Notes: generated from the sequence alone by a model not told the origin. 64,000 nucleotides of DNA from Colwellia sp. 20A7 (GCF_009832865.1 NZ_CP047130.1:1364001-1428000), one strand, 5' to 3'; positions 19,842 through 30,174 are shown, numbered from the stretch's first letter. Translations and numbers: made by a program.

Positions 19842-20651
19842 CTACGCTGGCGCTAAGTAACCTAAGTTTTTCAATTCTACATCAGCAAAGGTATCAACCA
19901 CATCACCAATAACAATTAGGCTAGGTGGCTTGATGTTATGTAATATTACGAGCTCTTCTAACGTTGCTAAACTGCCTTTAATCACTTGTTGGCTTTGGTG
20001 TGTGCCTTTTCTGATTAATGCTGCTGGTGTATTTTTACTTCGACCAGCCTTAACGAGTTGTTGGGTAATAATAGGTAAACTTTTTATCCCCATATAAAAT
20101 ACTACGGTTTGCTCGGGATCATTTAACGTCTTCCAAGGCAGGTCAAGTGCACCATTATCTTGCACGTTGCCGGTAATAAAGGTGCAGCTGCGAGCAACTT
20201 TTCTATGTGTTAACGGAATACCTGCATAGCTGGTACAAGCTGATGCGGCAGTCATTCCAGGAACAATATGACAAGCAATGCCTTTGTCTACTATAAATTG
20301 CGCTTCTTCACCACCACGACCAAACACAAAAGGATCACCGCCTTTTAAGCGTAATACCTTTTTATTTAACTTGGCATTATCTACTAATATTTGATTGATA
20401 GCATCTTGTGGAACACGGTGGTCAGCTTGTTTTTTACCTACGTATATTCGTTCGCAGTTTTCGGGTAATAATGCCATTATCTCTTCACTTACTAGGCGAT
20501 CGTAAATCACAACTTCTGCTTGTTGAATGAAACGAAACGCTTGTAAGGTTAATAAATCTGGATCACCAGGTCCTGCGCCAACTAGTGCAACCTCGCCATG
20601 TATGAAAAGTTGTTTATGTGCTGGAGGTATATATTCAGGGAAAGGTTTCAT
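19842..20651 (-). CDS. cobA: Uroporphyrinogen-III C-methyltransferase
   Basis: This SAM-dependent enzyme makes precorrin-2 from uroporphyrinogen III, the branch to sirohaem (and cobalamin where present). The 269-residue protein has VGAGPGDPDLLTL at about 23-35, YDRLVS, GGDPFVFGRGGEE, and VPGMTAASACTSYAGIPLTHR, the standard SUMT blocks. It matches the C-terminal half of CysG without the CysG N-terminal dehydrogenase/ferrochelatase part. Sirohaem supply for sulfite reductase is the likely role, which would suit cysE nearby. Confidence 0.94.
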   Translation of the reverse strand: MKPFPEYIPPAHKQLFIHGEVALVGAGPGDPDLLTLQAFRFIQQAEVVIYDRLVSEEIMALLPENCERIYVGKKQADHRVPQDAINQILVDNAKLNKKVLRLKGGDPFVFGRGGEEAQFIVDKGIACHIVPGMTAASACTSYAGIPLTHRKVARSCTFITGNVQDNGALDLPWKTLNDPEQTVVFYMGIKSLPIITQQLVKAGRSKNTPAALIRKGTHQSQQVIKGSLATLEELVILHNIKPPSLIVIGDVVDTFADVELKNLGYLAPA

Positions 20652-20763
20652 TATTGCTCAGGCTGCTTTTATTAGTTAAAGGTAAGGTTTGTCGTTATAG
20701 CTAACAGTGTTATGCTTTAAAGACGACAATTTTTTAATTGTATTTATGTTTCACCATTTATTA

Positions 20764-20795
20764 AAGCAAAAAAAGCGCCAATAGGCGCTTTTTAA
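20764..20795 (-). terminator. Terminator of suhB
   Basis: The stem AGCGCC (20774-20779) with GGCGCT (20784-20789) is extended by A/T pairs, has an AATA loop, and is followed on the reverse strand by seven T. It lies about 85 bases beyond the suhB stop. Confidence 0.85.
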
Positions 20796-20876
20796 AAATA
20801 TAACTTATACGTTGTTGGTATTGTTAGCTCTGCTAGCCACTTATTTAGTTAAATAGTGGCTTAGCTATGCAACTAA

Positions 20877-21680
20877 CTACTTACTTAACGCTTCGCCTAA
20901 ATGTGGGCGAATAGTTTGTAGCAATTCTTTTTGTAATCTTGTGCTACTTGCAACAATATTTCCTGATGAAGTATGGTTATGGCCACCAACAAAATCTGTT
21001 ACTAAACCACCAGCTTCTATCACAAGTAATTCACCTGCTGCTGTATCCCAAGGTTTTAAACCTATTTCAAAATAACCATCAACTCGACCAGCGGCAACAT
21101 AAGCTAAATCTAATGCTGCAGAGCCTGCACGGCGAAGATCTGATGATTTTTTAAATAAAGCAGTAAACATAGCCATGTATGCTGTTGTATGTTGCTTTTG
21201 TTTATGAGGGAAACCTGTTGCAATAATTGTTGCTGCTAGCTCTTTGTGAGCTTTCACACGAATACGCATACCGTTTAATTGTGCACCTTTACCACGGCTT
21301 GCAGAAAATACTTCACCACGAATAGGGTCAAATACTACAGCTTGGTCAAGTTTGCCTTTTACTTTCAGTGCAATTGATACTGAAAAGTGTGGAATGCCTT
21401 TAATGAAGTTTGTTGTGCCATCTAACGGATCAATAATCCATTGATAGTCATCGTCTGAGCCCGTTAATACACCAGACTCTTCACCTATTATAGTGTGAGC
21501 AGGGTATGATTTACGAATAGTTTCAATAATTGCTTCTTCTGCTGCAAGATCAGCACTGGTCACAAAGTCGTTAGAACCTTTAGATTCAATTTCTACTTTA
21601 TCAAGTTGCTCAAATGAGCGAATAATAACTTTTCCTGCATTGCGCGCAGCGCGCACGGCAATATTTAGCATGGGATGCAT
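20877..21680 (-). CDS. suhB: Inositol-1-monophosphatase family protein SuhB
   Basis: This Mg-dependent phosphatase family member is, in Escherichia coli, also a component of the rRNA antitermination complex. The 267-residue protein has the metal-binding motifs GEESG and WIIDPLDGTTNFIKGIPHFSVSIAL, and the second site LKPWDTAAGELLVIEAGG. Length and the start MHPMLNIAVRAARNAGKVI match SuhB closely. It stands alone with its own terminator and a divergent promoter region shared with trmJ. Confidence 0.95.
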   Translation of the reverse strand: MHPMLNIAVRAARNAGKVIIRSFEQLDKVEIESKGSNDFVTSADLAAEEAIIETIRKSYPAHTIIGEESGVLTGSDDDYQWIIDPLDGTTNFIKGIPHFSVSIALKVKGKLDQAVVFDPIRGEVFSASRGKGAQLNGMRIRVKAHKELAATIIATGFPHKQKQHTTAYMAMFTALFKKSSDLRRAGSAALDLAYVAAGRVDGYFEIGLKPWDTAAGELLVIEAGGLVTDFVGGHNHTSSGNIVASSTRLQKELLQTIRPHLGEALSK

Positions 21681-21731
21681 AATAATGTACCTATTTGTAA
21701 ATGGCTTTTAAAAGAACGAGTCGCTTTGAAA

Positions 21732-21758
21732 GATAGATAAAGTAAAATTTTATCTATC
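21732..21758. repeat. Inverted repeat in the suhB 5' region
   Basis: Ten-base perfect arms GATAGATAAA (21732-21741) and TTTATCTATC (21749-21758) with a 7-base spacer sit about 50 bases upstream of suhB. It could be an operator or an mRNA leader hairpin. SuhB autoregulation is known in Escherichia, but nothing here shows that this site is involved. Confidence 0.4.
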
Positions 21759-21971
21759 AGGGATAAATCCCCTTATAATTTCAAGCGCGCGCAGTATAGC
21801 AAGTTTTAAATTTTTTAGCGAGGGGCAACTTGAAATAAATAGTTTAATTTATAAGCTGTTTATGTTTCGTCTGATTTTGTGTCGGTTGCTATATAGGAAA
21901 ATAAACTATGTTAAGCGAATTTGATTTGTTGATTTTACGTGTTTTTTATTAGTCACAGCAGTATTCTTCTA

Positions 21972-21980
21972 TGCTAGAAT
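21972..21980 (+). promoter_or_regulatory. Candidate extended -10 promoter for trmJ
   Basis: TGCTAGAAT matches an extended -10 element (TG, one base, TAGAAT) about 95 bases before the trmJ start. No convincing -35 is present at the right spacing. The rest of the 395-base suhB-trmJ gap is AT-rich; apart from the suhB inverted repeat I see nothing further. Confidence 0.35.
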
Positions 21981-22075
21981 CACAGGCATAAAAACTGGGG
22001 CGCTTAACTTTATATATTTTCTTTATAGAGTGTATAGCCACCCAACAATGAAACAAAGTATGAGCATAAAGTAAC

Positions 22076-22882
22076 ATGTCAGATTCAAAAAGTAATAGTT
22101 TATTAGATCAAGTGCGTATTGTATTAGTGAATACGTCAGATTGTCGTAATATCGGTAGCGCTGCAAGAGCGATGAAAACAATGGGATTAAGCCAGTTAAT
22201 TTTGGTTGATCCAATTGAAATGCCTAATGGCCAAGCGCAAGCGTTAGCTGCCGGTGCTACTGACGTGTTGGCAAATGCCAAAGTTGTTAGTACCTTAAGT
22301 GAAGCAATAGAAGATTGTGGTTTGGTTGTTGGTACCAGTGCTCGTTCACGTACCTTACCTTGGCCTATGTTAGAGCCACGAGGTTGTGGTGAAAAATTAA
22401 TAGCGGAAGCAAATGAATATCCTGTTGCGTTAGTTTTTGGTAGAGAAAGCAGCGGTTTGACTAATGATGAATTACAGATGTGTCATTTCCATGTGCAAAT
22501 CCCAGCTAATCCTGACTATAGTTCATTGAATTTAGCCATGGCAGTGCAAACCTTAAGTTATGAGGTTCGTACTAGTTATTTGTTGTCTATTGATAATGAA
22601 CATCAAGAGCGAAGTACTGGTAACGGTAATTATATCGGTAAAAAAATAATTAATGCGAAAAGTGAAGACAATGAAATTTATCCGGTAACGGAAGAAACTG
22701 AGCGTTTTTATCAGCATTTCGAAAATGCGTTATTAGGTACTGGCTTTATTGTTGAGAGTCACCCAGGTTTAGTGATGACTAAATTAAGACGTTTGTTTAA
22801 CCGTGCTCGTCCAGATGTAAAAGAAATTAAAATGATGCGTGGCATTCTTGCTTCAGTTGAACGAGCATCAAAAGATAAGTAA
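22076..22882 (+). CDS. trmJ: tRNA (cytidine/uridine-32-2'-O)-methyltransferase
   Basis: This SPOUT-class enzyme methylates the ribose of residue 32 in several tRNAs. The 268-residue protein has [20 protein letters not shown] at the N-terminus, [14 protein letters not shown] (SAM-knot region) and [22 protein letters not shown]. The C-terminal part after about 170 is the variable extension typical of TrmJ. It lies directly before cysE and iscR as in other gammaproteobacteria, where trmJ-iscR adjacency is common. Confidence 0.96.
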   Translation: MSDSKSNSLLDQVRIVLVNTSDCRNIGSAARAMKTMGLSQLILVDPIEMPNGQAQALAAGATDVLANAKVVSTLSEAIEDCGLVVGTSARSRTLPWPMLEPRGCGEKLIAEANEYPVALVFGRESSGLTNDELQMCHFHVQIPANPDYSSLNLAMAVQTLSYEVRTSYLLSIDNEHQERSTGNGNYIGKKIINAKSEDNEIYPVTEETERFYQHFENALLGTGFIVESHPGLVMTKLRRLFNRARPDVKEIKMMRGILASVERASKDK

Positions 22883-22967
22883 TAAGGCCTGTAAGCATAG
22901 TCAGTTAGCATAGTTAGCAAGCACAGCCAGTAAGCATTAACCTAGTACAACCAAGAAAGGAACCAAT

Positions 22968-23816
22968 ATGTTTAGCCGTATCAAAGAAGACATTAATAGT
23001 GTTTTTGACCGAGATCCTGCCGCCCGAAGTAGCCTTGAAGTATTACTTAATTATCCCGGTTTACATGCTATTTGGATTCACCGATTAAGTCATAAACTAT
23101 GGCGTGCTAATTGGAAGTTACTGGCACGTGTTTTATCTACCTTTTCGCGTTGGTTAACTGGCGTTGAAATTCACCCCGGCGCAAAACTCGGTCGTCGTTT
23201 TTTTATTGACCACGGTATGGGCGTTGTTATTGGTGAAACCTCTGAAATTGGTGATGATGTTACCTTGTACCATGGGGTTACCTTAGGTGGTACTAGCTGG
23301 AATGCAGGAAAACGTCACCCTACACTAGAAGATAACGTAGTTATTGGTGCTGGTGCTCAAGTACTTGGCCCTATTACTATTGGTAAAGGCGGTAAAGTCG
23401 GCTCAAATTCTGTTGTTGTTAAAGATTTACCTGCAAATGCGACTGCCGTTGGTATTCCTGCACGTATTGTTAATGGCCGTACAAACTCATTACTTGATAA
23501 AGAGTTGGGCGAAAAACTTGGTGCGAGTTTAGATAAAGAGTCGCGCGATAAAGCGGCGAAAAAATTCGGCTTCGATGCTTATGCCGTTTCTGCTGATAGT
23601 CCTGATCCTGTCGCTAAAGCAATAGGGCGTTTGTTGGATCATATGCATTTAATGGACGACCGTGTTTCAAAGGTTTGTAAAGAAGTGAATCAGCTAGGGG
23701 GTAACATTTGTCCTAACGATTTACCTGAGCTACGTGTTGGCGAGTTTGTTGAAGACAAAAAAGCGGCAGCTAAACGTCGAGAAAGCAAAGTTGAGAGTTT
23801 CGATCCTGAAATTTAA
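22968..23816 (+). CDS. cysE: Serine O-acetyltransferase
   Basis: CysE makes O-acetylserine for cysteine synthesis. The 282-residue protein has an N-terminal helical region (1-70) and a left-handed beta-helix of hexapeptide repeats. The catalytic region reads [13 protein letters not shown] and LYHGVTLGG, with [21 protein letters not shown] following. The C-terminal tail of about 100 residues is longer than a minimal CysE and contains [22 protein letters not shown] is its ribosome site. It sits immediately upstream of the isc operon, whose cysteine desulfurase consumes the product pathway. Confidence 0.95.
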   Translation: MFSRIKEDINSVFDRDPAARSSLEVLLNYPGLHAIWIHRLSHKLWRANWKLLARVLSTFSRWLTGVEIHPGAKLGRRFFIDHGMGVVIGETSEIGDDVTLYHGVTLGGTSWNAGKRHPTLEDNVVIGAGAQVLGPITIGKGGKVGSNSVVVKDLPANATAVGIPARIVNGRTNSLLDKELGEKLGASLDKESRDKAAKKFGFDAYAVSADSPDPVAKAIGRLLDHMHLMDDRVSKVCKEVNQLGGNICPNDLPELRVGEFVEDKKAAAKRRESKVESFDPEI

Positions 23817-23994
23817 ACTGGAATTTAGCCTGATTTAGTCCAGTTCTGATCTAGCACTAATACAAGTTCAGGCTTGTTAGTATTTAATTAGCTTCTGAAT
23901 TGTCATTGATTAGTGATCGATTAGTTAATGTTTAGTGACTGATTTTATTATAATTAGTCTTTAGTTGGCTCCTAGTTTCCTTACTGTAAAAGTA

Positions 23995-24019
23995 ATAGTT
24001 GATTAAAATAGTCAAGTAT
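23995..24019 (+). promoter_or_regulatory. Type-1 IscR operator, distal copy
   Basis: This 25-base near-palindrome, beginning ATAGTTGATT and ending AGTCAAGTAT, matches the Escherichia type-1 IscR consensus (ATASYYGACT then AGTCRRSTAT around an AT-rich centre), recalled from memory, at nearly every position. It lies upstream of iscR and implies feedback repression by [2Fe-2S]-IscR. Confidence 0.75.
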
Positions 24020-24049
24020 TACTTTTCCATTTAATCATCTTAGTGTAAA

Positions 24050-24074
24050 ATACTTGACTAGATTACTCGGGTAT
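24050..24074 (+). promoter_or_regulatory. Type-1 IscR operator, proximal copy
   Basis: A second 25-base match runs from ATACTTGACT to ACTCGGGTAT, 30 bases beyond the first copy's end and just ahead of a candidate promoter. Two tandem type-1 sites before iscR mirror the Escherichia arrangement. Confidence 0.78.
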
Positions 24075-24078
24075 ATGT

Positions 24079-24106
24079 TTGACTATTTTGTAGGGTTATG
24101 TAAAAT
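24079..24106 (+). promoter_or_regulatory. Candidate iscR promoter
   Basis: TTGACT at 24079-24084 and TAAAAT at 24101-24106 are spaced by 16 bases, a good sigma-70 match. The proximal IscR site ends 4 bases before the -35, so bound IscR would overlap RNA polymerase. Confidence 0.6.
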
Positions 24107-24205
24107 TGCGGTCAATTATCGTGTTCAACTACGATTTCGCAATGTTATCTACTATTAAATAGCTAACTATATATATGTCACTAAAGTGGATTAGATGGGC
24201 ACATT

Positions 24206-24697
24206 ATGAAATTAACTTCTAAAGGTCGTTATGCCGTAACTGCAATGCTTGATGTTACAATTCATGCAGTAAGTGGCCCTGTATCATTAGCTGATATTTC
24301 AGAGCGACAAGGCATTTCTTTATCGTATTTAGAGCAATTGTTTTCTAAATTACGTAAAAGTGGTTTAGTGATTAGCATTCGAGGTCCTGGCGGTGGTTAT
24401 CGTTTAGGTCGATGTTCAGCACAAATTGCTATTGCCGATGTTATAAGCGCTGTTAATGAAAGTGTTGATGCGACAAAGTGCCAAGGAAAGGGTAATTGTC
24501 AGGGAGGAGAGCAATGTTTAACGCACTCTTTATGGCAAGGTTTAAGTCAGCGCATTGAAGAGTTTTTACAAAATATATCATTGGCTGAACTTATCACTAA
24601 AAATGATGTAAAAACCGTGTCAAAACGACAAAATGATATTCATATATCTGGTAAAAAAGAGTCATCGTTAGAAACCATTATTCCTATTAATTTATAA
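24206..24697 (+). CDS. iscR: Fe-S cluster-sensing transcription regulator IscR
   Basis: This Rrf2-family regulator represses the isc operon when it carries a [2Fe-2S] cluster. The 163-residue protein starts [17 protein letters not shown] and has the winged-helix DNA-binding region with [17 protein letters not shown] and [11 protein letters not shown]. Its cluster ligands Cys92, Cys98, Cys104 and His107 are at exactly the Escherichia positions. The tail after about residue 140 is variable. It is first in the operon, under the two type-1 operators noted upstream. Confidence 0.97.
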   Translation: MKLTSKGRYAVTAMLDVTIHAVSGPVSLADISERQGISLSYLEQLFSKLRKSGLVISIRGPGGGYRLGRCSAQIAIADVISAVNESVDATKCQGKGNCQGGEQCLTHSLWQGLSQRIEEFLQNISLAELITKNDVKTVSKRQNDIHISGKKESSLETIIPINL

Positions 24698-24796
24698 CGT
24701 ATTAATTTTTACATTAATTTAGCGCAGTATTTACAGCAATAGTTAGTTGATATTAGCGCTAGGTTAAATATTCGTACAAGTGGAGAGAGAGAGCCA

Positions 24797-26011
24797 ATGA
24801 AGCTTCCTATTTATTTCGATTATTCAGCAACGACCCCTGTTGACAAACGTGTTGCTGAAAAAATGATGCAATATATGACCACTGATGGTCATTTCGGAAA
24901 CCCTGCATCCCGTTCACATAAGTTTGGCTGGCAAGCTGAAGAAGCAGTTGATGTTGCGCGTAACCAAATTGCTGAATTAATTAATGCTGACCCACGTGAA
25001 ATTGTTTTTACTTCAGGTGCTACAGAGTCAGACAACCTTGCAATTAAAGGTGCTGCTAACTTTTATAGTAAGAAAGGTAAGCATGTTATTACGTGTAAAA
25101 CCGAGCATAAAGCTGTATTAGATCCATGTCGTGAATTAGAGCGTCAAGGTTTTGAAGTTACGTATCTTGATCCTGAAGATAACGGCTTAATTGATTTGAA
25201 AAAACTTGAAGCAGCTATGCGCGAAGATACTGTTTTAGTTAGTATTATGCATGTAAATAATGAAATTGGTGTTATTCAAGATATTGGCGAAATCGGCGAA
25301 ATGTGTCGTGCTCGTAAAATTATTTTCCATGTTGATGCCGCACAAAGTGTTGGTAAAATTAACATTGACTTACAGCATTTAAAAGTAGATTTGTTATCAA
25401 TATCTGCTCATAAAATGTATGGTCCTAAAGGTATTGGTGCATTGTACGTACGTCGTAAACCACGTATTCGTCTTGAAGCACAAATGCACGGTGGCGGTCA
25501 TGAGCGTGGTATGCGTTCTGGTACCTTAGCGACTCACCAAATTGTTGGTATGGGTGAAGCTTGTCGTTTGGCAAAAGAAGAAATGGCACAAGATTTTGCA
25601 CATGCAACTGCTATGCGTGATCGTTTATGGGCTGGCTTAAACCAAATGGAACAAGTGTTTGTTAACGGCGACTTTGACAAACGTTACCCTGGTAATTTAA
25701 ATGTAAGCTTCAACTTTGTTGAAGGCGAATCATTAATTATGGCATTAAAAGACTTAGCAGTTTCATCAGGCAGTGCCTGTACTTCTGCAAGTTTAGAGCC
25801 TTCTTATGTTTTAAGAGCGCTTGGTTTAAATGATGAAATGGCACATAGCTCAATTCGTTTTAGCTTTGGTCGTTTCACTACAAGTGAAGAAGTTGATTAT
25901 GCAATCGACTTAATACAGAAATCTATTGGTCACTTACGTGATATGTCACCGCTTTGGGAAATGTTCAAAGACGGTATTGATTTAGACTCAATTGAATGGG
26001 CAGCTCACTAA
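24797..26011 (+). CDS. iscS: Cysteine desulfurase IscS
   Basis: This PLP enzyme takes sulfur from cysteine for Fe-S clusters, thiolated tRNA and other uses. The 404 residues equal the Escherichia length. [18 protein letters not shown] carries the PLP lysine, and [21 protein letters not shown] carries the mobile persulfide cysteine of the Cys328 loop. The ribosome site GGAGAG lies before the ATG. It lies between iscR and iscU. Confidence 0.98.
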   Translation: MKLPIYFDYSATTPVDKRVAEKMMQYMTTDGHFGNPASRSHKFGWQAEEAVDVARNQIAELINADPREIVFTSGATESDNLAIKGAANFYSKKGKHVITCKTEHKAVLDPCRELERQGFEVTYLDPEDNGLIDLKKLEAAMREDTVLVSIMHVNNEIGVIQDIGEIGEMCRARKIIFHVDAAQSVGKINIDLQHLKVDLLSISAHKMYGPKGIGALYVRRKPRIRLEAQMHGGGHERGMRSGTLATHQIVGMGEACRLAKEEMAQDFAHATAMRDRLWAGLNQMEQVFVNGDFDKRYPGNLNVSFNFVEGESLIMALKDLAVSSGSACTSASLEPSYVLRALGLNDEMAHSSIRFSFGRFTTSEEVDYAIDLIQKSIGHLRDMSPLWEMFKDGIDLDSIEWAAH

Positions 26012-26087
26012 TTTTAATCTATTCCTTACTGGCAATTATGTTGGTAAGGATTAAAAAATAAAGTGAAAACTGTTAGGAGAAAATATT

Positions 26088-26468
26088 ATGGCTTATAGCG
26101 AAAAAGTAATCGATCATTATGAAAATCCACGTAACGTTGGTTCTATGGATAAGAATGATCCATCTGTAGCAACTGGTATGGTTGGCGCACCTGCGTGTGG
26201 CGATGTAATGAAGTTACAACTTAAAATTTCAGCAGACGGTGTTATTGAAGATGCTAAATTTAAAACTTACGGCTGTGGATCTGCCATTGCTTCAAGCTCA
26301 TTGGTAACAGAATGGGTTAAAGGTAAGTCAATTGAAGAAGCTGGTCAGATTAAAAACACTGCCATTGCTGAAGAATTAGCTTTACCACCGGTAAAAATTC
26401 ATTGCTCAATTTTAGCTGAAGATGCTATTAAAGCGGCAATTGAAGATTACAAAAGCAAAAACGGTTAA
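26088..26468 (+). CDS. iscU: Fe-S cluster scaffold IscU
   Basis: IscU is the scaffold on which [2Fe-2S] clusters are assembled. The 126-residue protein has the ligand cysteines Cys37 (APACGDVM), Cys63 (YGCGSA) and Cys106 (HCSIL), with Asp39 and His105 as the auxiliary residues. LPPVK at 99-103 is the HscA recognition motif, consistent with hscA in the same locus. It follows iscS by 76 bases. Confidence 0.98.
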   Translation: MAYSEKVIDHYENPRNVGSMDKNDPSVATGMVGAPACGDVMKLQLKISADGVIEDAKFKTYGCGSAIASSSLVTEWVKGKSIEEAGQIKNTAIAEELALPPVKIHCSILAEDAIKAAIEDYKSKNG

Positions 26469-26528
26469 TAAACCGAGTTTAAGTTAATAAGATAAGTTCA
26501 GTACAAGAATCAAAACAGGAAAAGTAGT

Positions 26529-26852
26529 ATGTCAGTTACCATGACGCCAGCGGCAACAGAGCGAGTTCAATCTTTTATGACGAATCGAGGCAAAGGTCTT
26601 GGTTTGCGTTTAGGTATTAAAACGACAGGTTGCTCAGGCTTGGCTTATGTACTTGAGTTTGTTGATGATTTAAATGAAGATGATCATATGTTTAATATTG
26701 AAAACGTTAACATTATCATTGACACTAAAAGCTTAGTTTATCTTGATGGTATTGAGTTAGATTTTGTTAAAGAAGGTCTGAACGAAGGCTTTAAGTTTAC
26801 CAACCCTAATGCCAAAGGCGAATGTGGTTGTGGTGAAAGCTTTAACGTATAA
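26529..26852 (+). CDS. iscA: A-type Fe-S carrier IscA
   Basis: IscA carries iron or assembled clusters to target proteins. The 107-residue protein has the three family cysteines, Cys35 (TTGCSG), Cys99 and Cys101 (ECGCGESF), at the Escherichia positions. A 375-base gap then separates it from hscB, which is much wider than in most relatives. Confidence 0.97.
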   Translation: MSVTMTPAATERVQSFMTNRGKGLGLRLGIKTTGCSGLAYVLEFVDDLNEDDHMFNIENVNIIIDTKSLVYLDGIELDFVKEGLNEGFKFTNPNAKGECGCGESFNV

Positions 26853-26915
26853 GTGCATAGCTTTTTAGTTTAGCTTGATTTTGTTTGGCTCTATTGCTAG
26901 ATAAAAGTACTGATA

Positions 26916-26950
26916 AATTCTTCGGATAATATTTAAACATCCGAAGAATT
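26916..26950 (+). promoter_or_regulatory. Hairpin between iscA and hscB
   Basis: The perfect 12-base arms AATTCTTCGGAT (26916-26927) and ATCCGAAGAATT (26939-26950) have an 11-base loop, 63 bases after iscA. No T-run follows. It would suit RNA processing or stabilisation of the iscRSUA segment. The rest of the 375-base gap holds a second, weaker structure near 27061. Confidence 0.5.
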
Positions 26951-27060
26951 ATCTGCTAAACGTTATCTGTTAAGAACATAACGGACTATAAGCAACGGTA
27001 TTAAGCGAGTAAACAGAGTAATAGCTTAAAGTCAGTGTACAGAGCAAGAATACAGGATGT

Positions 27061-27107
27061 ACGGAATAATGATTTAGGTCAATTCCGTGTTTTCGTTTTA
27101 TTTTTGT
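27061..27107 (+). terminator. Weak terminator or attenuator before hscB
   Basis: ACGGAAT (27061-27067) pairs with ATTCCGT (27082-27088) across a 14-base loop, and GTTTTCGTTTTATTTTTG follows as a T-rich tail. It lies about 120 bases before hscB and could limit read-through from iscRSUA. Confidence 0.45.
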
Positions 27108-27227
27108 TATGATGTTTGTCTTATGCTTTTGCAGTTTTGTTTTTATGTAAGATACAAGCACTAAACACCGTTAACTTTAACCATCATTACAATATCTTAA
27201 TCGAGTTTAAATTCTTTAGGTAACCAA

Positions 27228-27755
27228 GTGAATTACTTCCAATTATTCGGGATTGAAGTTACTTTCGATGTCGATTTAAATCAACTATCTCAAACCTATC
27301 AAACACTGCAAAAGTCGGCTCATCCTGACAAATTTGCTCATGCTTCGAGCCAAGAGCAGCTTATTGCAGTACAAAAATCGGCAGAGCTTAATGATGCCTA
27401 TCAAACAATAAAACAACCTTTAGCACGTGCGGAATATATTCTTACCTTACGAGGCGTAGAATTACCTAACGAGCAACATACTTTTGGTGATACCAGCTTT
27501 TTAATGAGGCAAATGGAACTAAGAGAAATGTTGGAAGACGTGACCCATGCTGAAGACGTTGACGGTGCTTTAGAAGCTGCGCAACAAGAGCTTGCTCAAG
27601 AATATCAGCAACACTTTAGCTTATTACAAGCACAAATTTGCGAAAACACTGAAGCGGCTAATATGTTAGCATGCGATAATTTACGTAAATTGAAATTTTA
27701 TCAAAAACTCAATATTGAAGTAGATCGTCTTGAAGATAGTTTGTTTGACGATTAG
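27228..27755 (+). CDS. hscB: Co-chaperone HscB
   Basis: This J-domain protein delivers IscU to HscA. The 175-residue protein has an N-terminal J domain with the HPD motif in SAHPDKFAH and a C-terminal helical IscU-binding domain. GTG is the start, with AGG 7 bases upstream (TTTAGGTAACCAAGTG); the family start NYFQLFGI follows at once. Escherichia HscB is 171 residues. hscA begins 50 bases later. Confidence 0.95.
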   Translation: MNYFQLFGIEVTFDVDLNQLSQTYQTLQKSAHPDKFAHASSQEQLIAVQKSAELNDAYQTIKQPLARAEYILTLRGVELPNEQHTFGDTSFLMRQMELREMLEDVTHAEDVDGALEAAQQELAQEYQQHFSLLQAQICENTEAANMLACDNLRKLKFYQKLNIEVDRLEDSLFDD

Positions 27756-27805
27756 CAAACAGCGTCTTTTACTTTTTAACTCAGATAACTGAACATAATT
27801 AAAAC

Positions 27806-29680
27806 ATGGCTTTATTACAAATAGCAGAACCCGGACTTAGTACAGTACCTCACGAACATAGATTAGCTGCAGGTATCGATTTAGGTACAACAAATTCACT
27901 TATCGCTAGTGTGCAAAGCGGTGAAGCGAGCACGTTAGTTGACCAAGATGGTCGCGATATATTGCCTTCTATTGTGAGTTATCAACCAAATGATATTTTG
28001 GTAGGTGAGGCAGCAAAAGCATTAAGTGTGAGTGATCCTCAAAATACTATTGTATCGGCTAAACGTTTAATTGGTCGCTCTTTAACTGATATTCAAAGTA
28101 AGTATCCTTCTTTGCCATATCAATTTACCGGCGATGAAAACAAGCCAGAAATTGTCACTCGTCAAGGTAATATTAACCCTGTACAAGTGTCGGCTGAAAT
28201 TTTAAAAAGCTTAGCCCAACGTGCTGAAAAAGCACTGGGTGGAGAGCTTACGGGTGTGGTTGTTACTGTGCCTGCGCATTTTGATGATGCACAACGTCAA
28301 AGTACCAAAGACGCGGCAAAATTGGCTGGCGTTAACGTATTACGTCTTCTTAATGAGCCAACGGCAGCTGCTGTTGCTTATGGTCTTGATTCAGGACAAG
28401 AAGGTGTGATCGCTATTTACGATTTAGGTGGCGGTACCTTTGATATTTCAGTATTACGCTTAAATAAAGGTGTATTTGAAGTACTTTCTACCGGCGGTGA
28501 TTCGGCATTAGGTGGCGATGATTTTGATGTTGTTTTAGCTGATTATTTAGTTGAGCAGGCTGGTTTAACTCGCCCATTATCTCCATCGCTTGAACGTCAA
28601 TTAATACAGCAAGCTTGTTATGCTAAAGAACAATTAACGACATTGGATAATGTTGACGTTACGTTAACATTCGACTCGGCTGACAGTAATGACCAAACAT
28701 GGTCAACTAACTTGTCAAAAGAAACTTTTGATGGTTTGATTTCAGCTTTAGTGAAAAAAACCTTAAGAGCATGTCGTCGAAGCTTAAAAGACGCTGACAT
28801 TAGCATTGATGAAGTACTTGAAGTTGTTATGGTTGGTGGCTCTACGCGTGTACCTTTAGTACGCAGTGAGGTTGAAAAGTATTTCAATAAAAAACCATTA
28901 ACATCAATTGATCCAGATAAAGTTGTTGCTATTGGCGCGGCTATTCAGGCTGATATTCTTGCCGGTAATAAACCTGACAGTGATATATTATTACTTGACG
29001 TTATTCCATTATCGCTTGGTTTAGAAACGATGGGCGGCTTAGTTGAAAAGGTTATTCATCGTAATACCACTATTCCTGTAGCAAAAGCGCAAGAGTTTAC
29101 TACCTTCAAAGACGGGCAAACAGCCATGGCTGTGCATGTTTTACAAGGTGAACGAGAGCTTGTTGATGATTGTCGTTCGTTAGCACGTTTTGAATTACGT
29201 GGTATTCCTGCCATGACAGCAGGTGCTGCACATATTCGTGTAACATTTAAAGTTGATGCTGACGGATTATTATCTGTGAGTGCAATGGAAAAATCTTCTG
29301 GCGTTGAATCAAGCATTGAAGTGAAACCTTCTTTTGGTATCGACGACAGTAAAATTGCACAAATGCTTAAAGATTCAATGAATAACGCTAAAGCGGATAT
29401 TGATGCTCGTATGCTAAAAGAGCAACAAGTTGAAGCTGCACGTGTTATTGAATCGGTTAAAGCGGCAATCGTGTTAGATCATCATTTACTTAATGAAGAA
29501 GAAACGTCTACTATTGAGCAAGTGATAAATTCGTTAGCTGAAATTAGCCAAGGTGACGATGTTGATGCTATTGAAGCCGCGATTAAAAAATTAGATAAAG
29601 CGACTGATGTATTTGCTGAACGACGTATGGATAGTTCAATTAATAAAGCGTTAAGTGGTCAGTCTGTCGATAAATTATAA
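27806..29680 (+). CDS. hscA: Hsp70-type Fe-S chaperone HscA
   Basis: HscA is an ATP-driven Hsp70 specialised for cluster release from IscU. The 624-residue protein has [13 protein letters not shown] at about 23-35 (phosphate 1), [32 protein letters not shown], and [12 protein letters not shown] in the ATPase domain. [10 protein letters not shown] and the linker [14 protein letters not shown] lead to the substrate domain. Its partner motif LPPVK is intact in IscU. Confidence 0.97.
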   Translation: MALLQIAEPGLSTVPHEHRLAAGIDLGTTNSLIASVQSGEASTLVDQDGRDILPSIVSYQPNDILVGEAAKALSVSDPQNTIVSAKRLIGRSLTDIQSKYPSLPYQFTGDENKPEIVTRQGNINPVQVSAEILKSLAQRAEKALGGELTGVVVTVPAHFDDAQRQSTKDAAKLAGVNVLRLLNEPTAAAVAYGLDSGQEGVIAIYDLGGGTFDISVLRLNKGVFEVLSTGGDSALGGDDFDVVLADYLVEQAGLTRPLSPSLERQLIQQACYAKEQLTTLDNVDVTLTFDSADSNDQTWSTNLSKETFDGLISALVKKTLRACRRSLKDADISIDEVLEVVMVGGSTRVPLVRSEVEKYFNKKPLTSIDPDKVVAIGAAIQADILAGNKPDSDILLLDVIPLSLGLETMGGLVEKVIHRNTTIPVAKAQEFTTFKDGQTAMAVHVLQGERELVDDCRSLARFELRGIPAMTAGAAHIRVTFKVDADGLLSVSAMEKSSGVESSIEVKPSFGIDDSKIAQMLKDSMNNAKADIDARMLKEQQVEAARVIESVKAAIVLDHHLLNEEETSTIEQVINSLAEISQGDDVDAIEAAIKKLDKATDVFAERRMDSSINKALSGQSVDKL

Positions 29681-29735
29681 AGAAACAACTTACTTGTATC
29701 TTATGACAATACAAAGATAAAAAGAGATAAATAAT

Positions 29736-30074
29736 ATGCCAAAAATTATATTTTTACCCAACGAAGAATTATGCCCTGATGGCGCTGTCGTTGAAGCTGA
29801 GAAAGGCGAAAGTGTATTAAACGTTGCCTTGAGAAATGACATTGGTATTGAGCATGCTTGTGAAAAAGTTTGTGCTTGTACAACGTGTCACGTAATTATC
29901 AGAGAAGGTTTCGACTCAATAGAAGAGGGCGATGAACTTGAAGAAGACATGCTAGATAAAGCATGGGGCTTAGAGCCAGAATCTCGTTTAAGCTGTCAAT
30001 CTATTGTAGGTGATGAAGATTTAGTTGTTGATATTCCTAAGTATACTGTGAATATGGTATCTGAAAATCACTAA
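29736..30074 (+). CDS. fdx: [2Fe-2S] ferredoxin of the isc operon
   Basis: This is an adrenodoxin-type ferredoxin that supplies electrons for cluster assembly. The 112-residue protein has the cluster ligands in HACEKVCACTTCHV and a fourth cysteine in RLSCQS. It closes the operon; no iscX follows, and a strong terminator begins 62 bases after the stop. Confidence 0.97.
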   Translation: MPKIIFLPNEELCPDGAVVEAEKGESVLNVALRNDIGIEHACEKVCACTTCHVIIREGFDSIEEGDELEEDMLDKAWGLEPESRLSCQSIVGDEDLVVDIPKYTVNMVSENH

Positions 30075-30135
30075 AGTGAATTGAGTTTAATGCCGGCTTC
30101 TAGTTAGCTTCGCTAGGCTCAAACAAGTAATATTA

Positions 30136-30174
30136 AAAAGGGTAATAACAGTGATGTTATTACCCTTTTTTGTT
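30136..30174 (+). terminator. Terminator of the isc operon
   Basis: A 15-base stem, AAAAGGGTAATAACA (30136-30150) with its complement (30155-30169), has a GTGA loop and is followed by T residues. It also faces the end of the convergent EF-hand gene. Confidence 0.88.
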
